A stretch of DNA of 27,500 nt, taken from positions 15,075,842 through 15,103,341 of the forward strand of contig CM022679.1 in the NCBI GenBank assembly GCA_012295275.1. The letters are read 5' to 3'. Below the pieces are notes generated by a model. That model searched no databases, was not told the origin of the DNA, and saw nothing but the letters and a program-made list of their open reading frames with translations. A program made the position numbers and the translations under genes. The stretch comes from Chrysomallon squamiferum (lineage: Eukaryota; Mollusca; Gastropoda; Neomphalida; Peltospiridae). Position 1 is the stretch's first letter; each line of letters opens with the position of its first letter. Shown piece after piece: positions 11,301 to 20,464 of the stretch.

Positions 11301-14300
11301 ATTATCTTATTCTACCAGCTCTGATACATATATACATATGTTTCTGATTCAGGCAAGGGATTTGACAGAGCTAAAAATTGCAATGGTTGGCAAGCTTGCT
11401 AAAGCGTTTTCACTGGATGAATTTGAGAATATGCCTGATGATCTAATGGATGATGTCTTTGATGATCTTGACAGTGTTGACCTTGATGACTGGAAGAAAC
11501 TAGCCATAGTCAGAAAGGTATGAAGATGATAATAATTATGACATGATTCAATGACAGGATATAATGACATGCAGTTTTGATTAAAAACTACAGTAATAAT
11601 TCATCTACAGCTAATTCAATTTAAAATCTAAAGCAATCATTTTGGAAATTTGTGTATCATAATGTAGCAGTGGAAGAAAGGGTTGCTACATATATTCTTT
11701 GTTCATGCCATTCATCCACAATTCAAATTAGAAGAAATAAACAGAATGAAAAGGTGCTTGGATGAATTTATGGATACTTACTGTGTAACTCACCCAAACA
11801 TTAAAATAAATACACATTCCTTATCAAATGCATGTAAAGAGTCTTACAATTTCATTTCTGCTGTTTTACAAAAATGTAAAAATATTTACATAATAATTCA
11901 AAAATCCAAGTGTACTACAACAACACAATTTAAAAACAAATAGAAATTTACAAAATATTCATCATTTATTTGGTTATTCTACCTTTAACAGATATAACAA
12001 AGGAGAAATATTTGTTTATATTTTATCTACACTGTTATATTTAATGTTTATCATTTTCCTTTCAGGCACTTCGAGCTGATGCTACTAAAACAAACAGTCT
12101 GATTTTTCAATATGCAGCATTTGCAAATATGCTGGGCATTGACGACATCTTTGATTTTGACAGTTCAGACCTCAGAGACCAGTTACAGAAAGCAGTTGCT
12201 TTGAAAGTCAGACATAGCTTGGTCAGTATAATACATGATTTCTGACTTGTGAATTACTGATATCAAGACAAAATCATGGAATTTGCTCTTTTTATTTATT
12301 TATTAATAAAAGTACAGACATTTTTCTTCTGCTTAACTGATTACTAGAACCACTTAGACACTGACAAAGAAACTTTATGACTAAATCCATATTTCTGAAC
12401 ATAACTGGCTGCCATTTTATTTTTGTTAACTCAATTTTTTCAATTTTGTTTGGTCAGTTCCTAGGACTTATTCATTACACAGATACATAAACCCATGAAT
12501 TAACCAGTGATATTTCAATTCATCATCTTTTCATCAAAAACAGACGATGGAGCACCAAAATTTATACTAAATGAAATTAAAAACTTAGGCTTGTTGAAGC
12601 AAAATAAAAGCCATAATGGTATAAGCTATATTAATCTTTTGATTTTTAAAAATTAATATAAAAAAATATGTGTAAAAAAATCACAATTTGGCTACATTGT
12701 TATATAATTATAATAAACGTCAGGTTTGCACCATCATAATTATTAAATAAATATATCATTGTACTTCTTTAAATCAAGGAAAAATGTTAAGTAAATTAAC
12801 TGAAAATGCATAGCCGTTCAGAAGCCTGAAGACAGAAACACAATTTTATAACTGTATATTTTCATAAGCAGAAAATCAACATCCGTACATATGTTATATA
12901 AATTACTGTTTTACTTCTTGATAAAACTACATTATATTATTATTTTTAAATTTTATAATAATTTTACTGTATCTCTTTACCCAGGCTTCAGCCATTATGA
13001 ACAAGCTGAAATCACTGAACCCTAAAAGAGGATCTTTCAGATCGAATGACTTGTATTCTGCTGGAAACATGGTGATTGGTCTGTCCCATGATGACATCAT
13101 TGAGTTCCCAGATGACAGAGACGAGGTGCTAAGTTTGAGTGGAATTTTGTCTGACAAGATAGACGATCTCACAGACTCACAGGTATTAGAATTAGAAAAT
13201 GAAACAATTAATTGATGGATGAATGAATGAAGTAAAGAACAAACAAATGAAAGAAAATTTTAATATTAAAATTGATTAATTATCAACTACTGCTAATCCA
13301 GTTATAGTAACTGTTTTTGGTTAAATATTTTATTTATTTATTTAATTTGTTTATTTATATATTGTTTAGGTTTTCATGTTTCTTTATTATTATTATTATT
13401 ATATGCATATCCTATTATACTACAGTTGTTAATAACAAGTTGTAGATGTTGGAGAGTGTTTCAGATTATAAAGAAAACATAATTTTTATTTTCAGGTTGA
13501 AGATGTTGTTGACAAAATAAAGAAAATATACAATCTTGACGACAGTGATGTTGTGACACTTGAAGAAGACGATGTTTTGCAAACTGCACCTTTTCTGATA
13601 CATATGTAAATAATTTTATTTATTTATTTATTAAGCTATTTTCTTTGTTTTCTTTTTTTTTAATTACTATATGTTGTTTTGTCTTTAATTTACTTTAGTG
13701 TTTTTATTATTATTATTATTGGGTTTTTGGGAGGAGTTGATTTATTTATTTACTTGTTTTAGTTTTGTTTTGTCTTGAATTTCTTATTTCTGTTTCTATA
13801 TATACTATTCTTATTTATAAATTTATATAACTTCAGGAAAGAAAAAGATTTTGATAAGTTGCGTTTCTCAAAACCAGCTAAAGCTGCATTTCTGCAGACC
13901 ATTTTCAAAACCAGCAACAAGAAAAACAGCAAAAAACACATGCAGTATTTGTTTGACAAAGCTGTGGAAATGGTTCATGATCTGCATGATGACAAAAACA
14001 AGGTATGTTATATATTAATTATGTTTTTTTTATTAATGCTGTAATTACATGATTTTTTTATTCAAACATTACAATAACTATATTCCCATTATATTACGTT
14101 ATTTCAGCAAATTATTTTGTAATTTACGTATGAAATTATGAAAATAATTTTAGCAAAATGAAAGAAAGAATAAATTAAACATAACAAGAAACCAGTTATC
14201 TGAATTAAAAAAAAAAAAGTAGTTATATACTGTCTTTAGCATTTTCCTAGTTAGTTTTATTTTTAAAATGTTTTCCACTATAAAATAAATAAATAGTGTG

Positions 14301-15325
14301 TATTTGTCAGTGCGTCTGAAACTTGAAACTCTTAGGCACTGTCAAATATCACAGGAACTGGTGATTTCTCATCTGTGAAGTTGTGTAACAAAAGTAATAA
14401 ACAAAAAAAAAATGTTATTTATCATTTTGTTAAAATACTTCTGTCTTATATACTTCATAAACATTAGTTTAGAGTCCTCTAATCTAGATATCAGTAAAAA
14501 TAAAATAAAATAAACAAAAAATAAACTGCTAGATATCAGTAAAAAACAACAGGCAGCCTAACATTTTCAGTCTGTTATAATCTTTGCTATCAGTATTTTT
14601 TGTTTTTATTGTTTGCAGGGTCCAGATGATCTGGATGAGGTGAAGATCAGAGAGCTGAGTGGTGTTTTATCAGGGATAAGATCTCAGTATATTCGCCAGT
14701 TGCCTCGAGAGGCAATTCTCAGAAATCTGGATATTTTTGAAAAAGCTGATCTTGGTTCTGATGAAAGCAAAGCATTGGTTGAACGAGTTGATAGAGATGA
14801 CCCGTAAGTTAGTTTATATATGCTTTTTTTTTTTTATATGTTTGGTTTATTTTTTGTTTATTTTATTATATTTTTTTTTGGTTAATTTTATTTGTACTGA
14901 CATGATTGCGTGTTTATATTTCTTTGGGTTAAATTACATATTTAGGTGCAAATGAATTAAATATATTTTCATCTAGTTCTTTATATATAATAGTGTACTG
15001 TTGTTACATCACTAAATGAAACAGAATTTTAAAATAACTCTGAAACGTAGTAAATCTTTATAAAAAAAAAAATCAGTATATATATAAATCAATAATAATA
15101 ATTATAATAGTTGCGTATAATGAATGTATACACAACAATACTGATATATTAATTAATACTGATGACAGAATTTAAAATTCTGTGTTTGTGATATATTCAT
15201 AATTTTCATTCAATTATTTTTGTAGTACGTGGAATTGTCGTCGAGAACGTCTGGCACAGATTGCTCCATATTTACATCAGTTCAGTGAAGACAAACTGAA
15301 ATCTATTTGTTCAGTAAGTTTTTAA

Positions 15326-15377
<52 letters not shown>

Positions 15378-18300
15378 ATTTCATTATTTTACAATCTTCT
15401 TTTGTTTTCTGTGATCTGTTTTGTGCTTATTATGTTCTTCGCAGTATTTATTTACTTCTTTTCAATTTTATATTAATTTATCTTATTCTAAAAAAAAATT
15501 CTTTATTTCATTTTACTCTAATTATTTTGTTTAAATGTTTAATTTTATTTATTCTCTTTAGGACAAATATATGTGTAGATCTGTTTGTGGATGTGTTTGT
15601 GTGTGTCATTATTCATACATTGATGTATATATTCATATGTGTTGAGGTTTTAATATAATACTTACTTTTAACATTGTAGCCAGAATTAGCTGCAGCAGGG
15701 ACTGTAATAATGAAAGCAATGGAAAAGAAAGATGAGTATAACAAAGAAAGGAGTTCTGAAGGGTTTAGCAGAGAGGATGAGAATGTGAAGGAAGATAATC
15801 AAGGAAAAGTTACTGTTGTCAGACACATTGTGAAGAGTCTTAAAGATGACAACAAGAGGAGAAGAAAGAGAGCTTCAGGTGAGTGCTTTAACAGATTTGA
15901 ACCAATGTTTTTTGGTACAAGAGTCCACAGTTGTAACCTGTATTTTGGATCTGATTATGATTTATGTTTTCTATTTAAAATAGGATAAGGTGTACTAATT
16001 TGTGAGTGTATATCTATCTCTTTTTGTTTTCATCTATTTATACATCTGTCTATCTCTTTTTCTCAATCATTTATGTTTGTGTGTGTGTGCCTTCTCTGTC
16101 TCTTTTTCTTATCCATTTGTGTATGTAAATGTGTTTGTGTCTGTCAATCTCTCACACTCTCAGCTGTCTGTTTCTCATCTTTGCATGTGTATTGATCTCT
16201 CTTCATCTCTCTTTCTCTGTCTCTCTCAGTCTCTATCTCTCTATCTATCTCTTTCTCTCATTCATTTTTACATAAAACAAAAATAATGCAGAAATTAAAG
16301 ATCCACTATGACTGCCTTTTTTGGTCATGGTCTAATATGTTATAATTTGTGTATATCTTATAGTAAAGGCCTGGTTTGGTTGTTTTCAAGGAATATAAAG
16401 CATAGAGCAAACATGTGAAATGTCATTTATTTTATACCAACAGGTGGTTTGACGTGTGATGCCATTAAACTGATGTCTTCAAAAGTTACATTACTGGATA
16501 TTGGTGAAATTGATCTAATTGATTCCAATGTAGAATTCAAAAACTGTTTTGAAAGACTTGGTTCCTATGGGGACTGGACTAAAGAACAACTACGTCATTT
16601 ACTGGTTAAAGCAGAACAGGTAATAACTAATACTGAAATACAGAATTATTTTAATCCATAAACTTGCATAGCATGCTTTCTTTTCTTCTTTCTTTATTCT
16701 CTTAATTAACAGAGGGTGGATTTAAGATGCTGGCATTCAGATTCTTACTTCTTTAAAACAAAAGCAATCAGTCCAGGATGAATTAGCAGTTAAAGTGTTC
16801 CAGTTGATATTTGTTAACCAGCATTTTACCATGTATTTAAAGTAATGTTAAAAGAATACTTAAAATATCAAAATTTATTTTCTGTGGAAATTTGTAGAAG
16901 ATATATGTATGCACCATTGTCAATAAATAAAATAAATAAGTAAATAAAAAATAAAATAAAAAATATTCATTTTGCCACCCACCAAAAAATAATAATAATC
17001 ATAAATAAAATATAATAAAATTAAAATAAATAAAATAAAATAAAAAATTAAATTAATACATGAAAATCATTTTTATTTAGTTCCTCTTTCTCAGCTGTAG
17101 TTTATCATTTTAAATCAGAGATTTTATTTAACTTGTTTTATTTTATTTTTTGCAGTCTTTTGGAAATGCCAAAGAATGGCCAGCACAAATTATCCGTGAG
17201 GGTGGCAGCATAGTTTCAGCAATTCCAGCCATCACTTTGGGGACCATGAATTTGTCATCATCTGATATAATGGCAAAAATCAGTCAACATGGTCTGATGA
17301 ACCAAGAGCAGGTATAAAGTGTTCATTTGTTTTTACTTCAGTTATATAATTCAAAAAATTTAAAATGGTAATATGAATAGTGATATGTTGTTTAACTAAA
17401 CATTTATTCATCTAATTTTGGGATAATTTATTGTTTTATTAATCATTTTTTTATTTCATTAATATGACACATGTATATATGTATGTATGTAAATTTAATA
17501 TATAACATTAACTTTAAATTGTTTTAACAAATCAATGGTTTTTAATTTGAATCAAACTAGAGTAAAATTAAGAAAACATAAGGCAATTAAGTTGGTGGAT
17601 GACAAAATTATGTGATATTTCTGAAAATGAATGACACAGAAATAGTTGAAAAGTTCTTTTTAAACTATTTCTCTATTTTACAAGTGCATATTTATCTTCA
17701 TGTAATTTAATTTTGATTTAATTGTTTATTAATATCAGTCACTGAGTTTGTCAGACAACAAATCTATCATTCAGCTCAAACATGCAATATATAGTTAGTT
17801 ATACTGAAAGATGTTTATATCCATGAATGATCCAATATGGTACTTAAATGAGTTACATTCTCTCACTATGATAGTCTCAGTGTAAAGTATTCATCAGATA
17901 TAAGAAAAAAGTATATAGTGATATCACCAGTATCGGTAGAACCAGGAACATAAATTCAGATGTGGAACTTGTACAATACCTTAAAATCTCTAGAAACAAG
18001 AATATTCTATATTTATTTTCATCTCTTCACTCCTTCATTTTGAATTTAAAAATCAGGGCACTGACTTCTGTTTTCACTAGTTATATTTATTCAAGGAACT
18101 TGGTGTTTTCAGGGCTTTAAACATTTATGTTGTTTTACTAATTTAATTATATTATTAATATACCGTTATTTGTTTCAGCTTAGAGCTGCAGTTTATCGCT
18201 GGTTACATCTGAACAAGAAGAATGATGCTAAAAAGATAACTGGACCTGAACTGTCATCATTGAAGGAATTTGTGTGTGGTTTAGACAATTCAGACATTGA

Positions 18301-20422
18301 TCAGTTGCCATCAGAATCCTTCAAGTAAATACAATTCATCATTATTTATATTTATGTATTATAGTATTATGCAATATTTGTAGCCAGAAGAGGAGCAGCA
18401 GCTATAGTAGTTGTAGTAGTAGTAGGATCAATAGTACTTGAAATCGTGGTAGTGTAATAATCATTATTACAGAATCACTAGTAACTGTTGTAGATGTATT
18501 AGTCAACATGGTAAGAGTAACAGTAAAGGAAAGAATAATATAGAGAGTAGCCATGATTTTGTAATAGTAATTAATTTGATTAATGAAAATTTCTGTGTAA
18601 AAGTGTAAATTAATAGCATATGTAAAGAAAAGAAACATTTGTTTAATGAGAACATAATGCAGTGTTTTGTTCACTGAGAGTGAATTTAATAAATTGAGGA
18701 CTAAATGAAACATGCAGAGTGAATGTCTCAGTTTATTCAGATAATTATATTTTTCTTTATTTACAAAAGGCATAAGAAAACAAAGTTTCTAAGAATCTAA
18801 TAACTGTATTTTCACTTTTTGTATCTGCTTCATTACACAGCCTGAAGGAAAAGTAGAAATAGAAAATTAACATTAATATATATTAAAGAAACTGTTAAAC
18901 ATAAAGTTGAAGGATAGTATCTTCACTTTTTATATTATTGCACAATTTTAATTGTATTTTCAATAATCTGTACATATTTCATTCAGGGCTGCCATATCTG
19001 ACTTGGGCAAGGTAAGAACCTGCAGTAAGGAAAAACTTCGTGCCCTGGGAGCAAAATCAGTTCGTATTTTCGGTGCACCTGTTTCTGGCTGGTCAGCTGC
19101 TCTTGTTGCAGACTTAGGATCAATTATTGGTATGTATACTGGGTGCATCTAGCGTTTCTGAAAAGGACGGTATGACATTATTTAATGGATATAACTTTTA
19201 GGATGAAATAACTCTCCTTACATATAATAATAAAAAAGTTAACAAGTTATGAAGAAAAAAATCATTGATTATAAAGGTCTGGGATACTGGTTATAGAAGG
19301 GTATGTGTATGGATCTCAGTGTTTTAGATGTGACCATCATTACTGTCCGGCTTGTCAGTATATTGTTTGTCTCCCATGATATTTACAGACTGTTTATTTT
19401 GCAGGAGGTCTTGACAAAACACAGATCAATCAGCTGTCAGCCAATCACATTGCAGAGATCAGAACTGAAGTCATTCCATACATTCCAAAAGAAACACTGA
19501 AGGTAATCTAAGCATGTTGAATCCTTCTGCAGATTTTATTTATCTAATTATTTATAGCAAGTAGTAAATTAATAATAATAGTAATAATAATGATAATCTT
19601 GATAATCATAGTAATAATAGAATATATTATCTTTTTTTTTTTACAATAATGATTAAACAGATACTCAAATACATTATAGTATTTTTTCTGAATTTCAACA
19701 CATGAAAAATTATTCCAGTATTTTTCTGTAAAAAAAGAAACAGTCATAGTTAATATTTTGAAATATTTTAACATTTTAAAGAGAGATTCCTGGCTTAACT
19801 TGTTAAAAACAAAATATTACAATTTCTTCTTTATAACAAAAACAACAGTATAATTTTATCTTAATATTAACACATCACGACACATTTTTCTTCATTTTCT
19901 TTATTATGTTACAGGATTTTAGTGCAGAACAGTTGAAATTCTTCAGTAAAAACCAGGCTAACTCAGTCACACAAGTTCAGTACAACTTTCTGGAACCAGA
20001 ACAGAGAGTTACTCTTAATGAGAAGGCTACCCTGCCTTTTGGAAACAACACAAGTAAGTATTTATTGTCTTTCTTTGTACAATTTGTGTATTTCCATCTG
20101 AAACATGGTAATAGACAGCAAATAACAGCAAAATGAAAGATCAAGTGAATATTTTAATTATGTAGGGTTTCTAACCTAAAATATTGGAGGCAACAGTGGT
20201 TTCAAGTTTTTTGCAGTGAGAAGAATTTGGTAGAATTTGTTGTTGTCATTGTTATTTGGGTTTGGGGAGTACCTTAATTGATTAGTAGAGGTACAGATTT
20301 AACATTAACAGTAATGTGTGTATCTGCATTTATTTGTTGTATACATTTATGTATGTATATCTGTATTTGCTTGTATGTTATTTCATGTGTGTAAATATGT
20401 ATGTATAAGTCTACTATATATG

Positions 20423-20464
<42 letters not shown>

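Noticed and set aside
16002-16286. 94-codon Ser/Leu/Cys-rich frame in intron 18
   Set aside because: Produced by TCTC/TGTG-type repeats; the true exon 18 ends at 15878 with a consensus donor.
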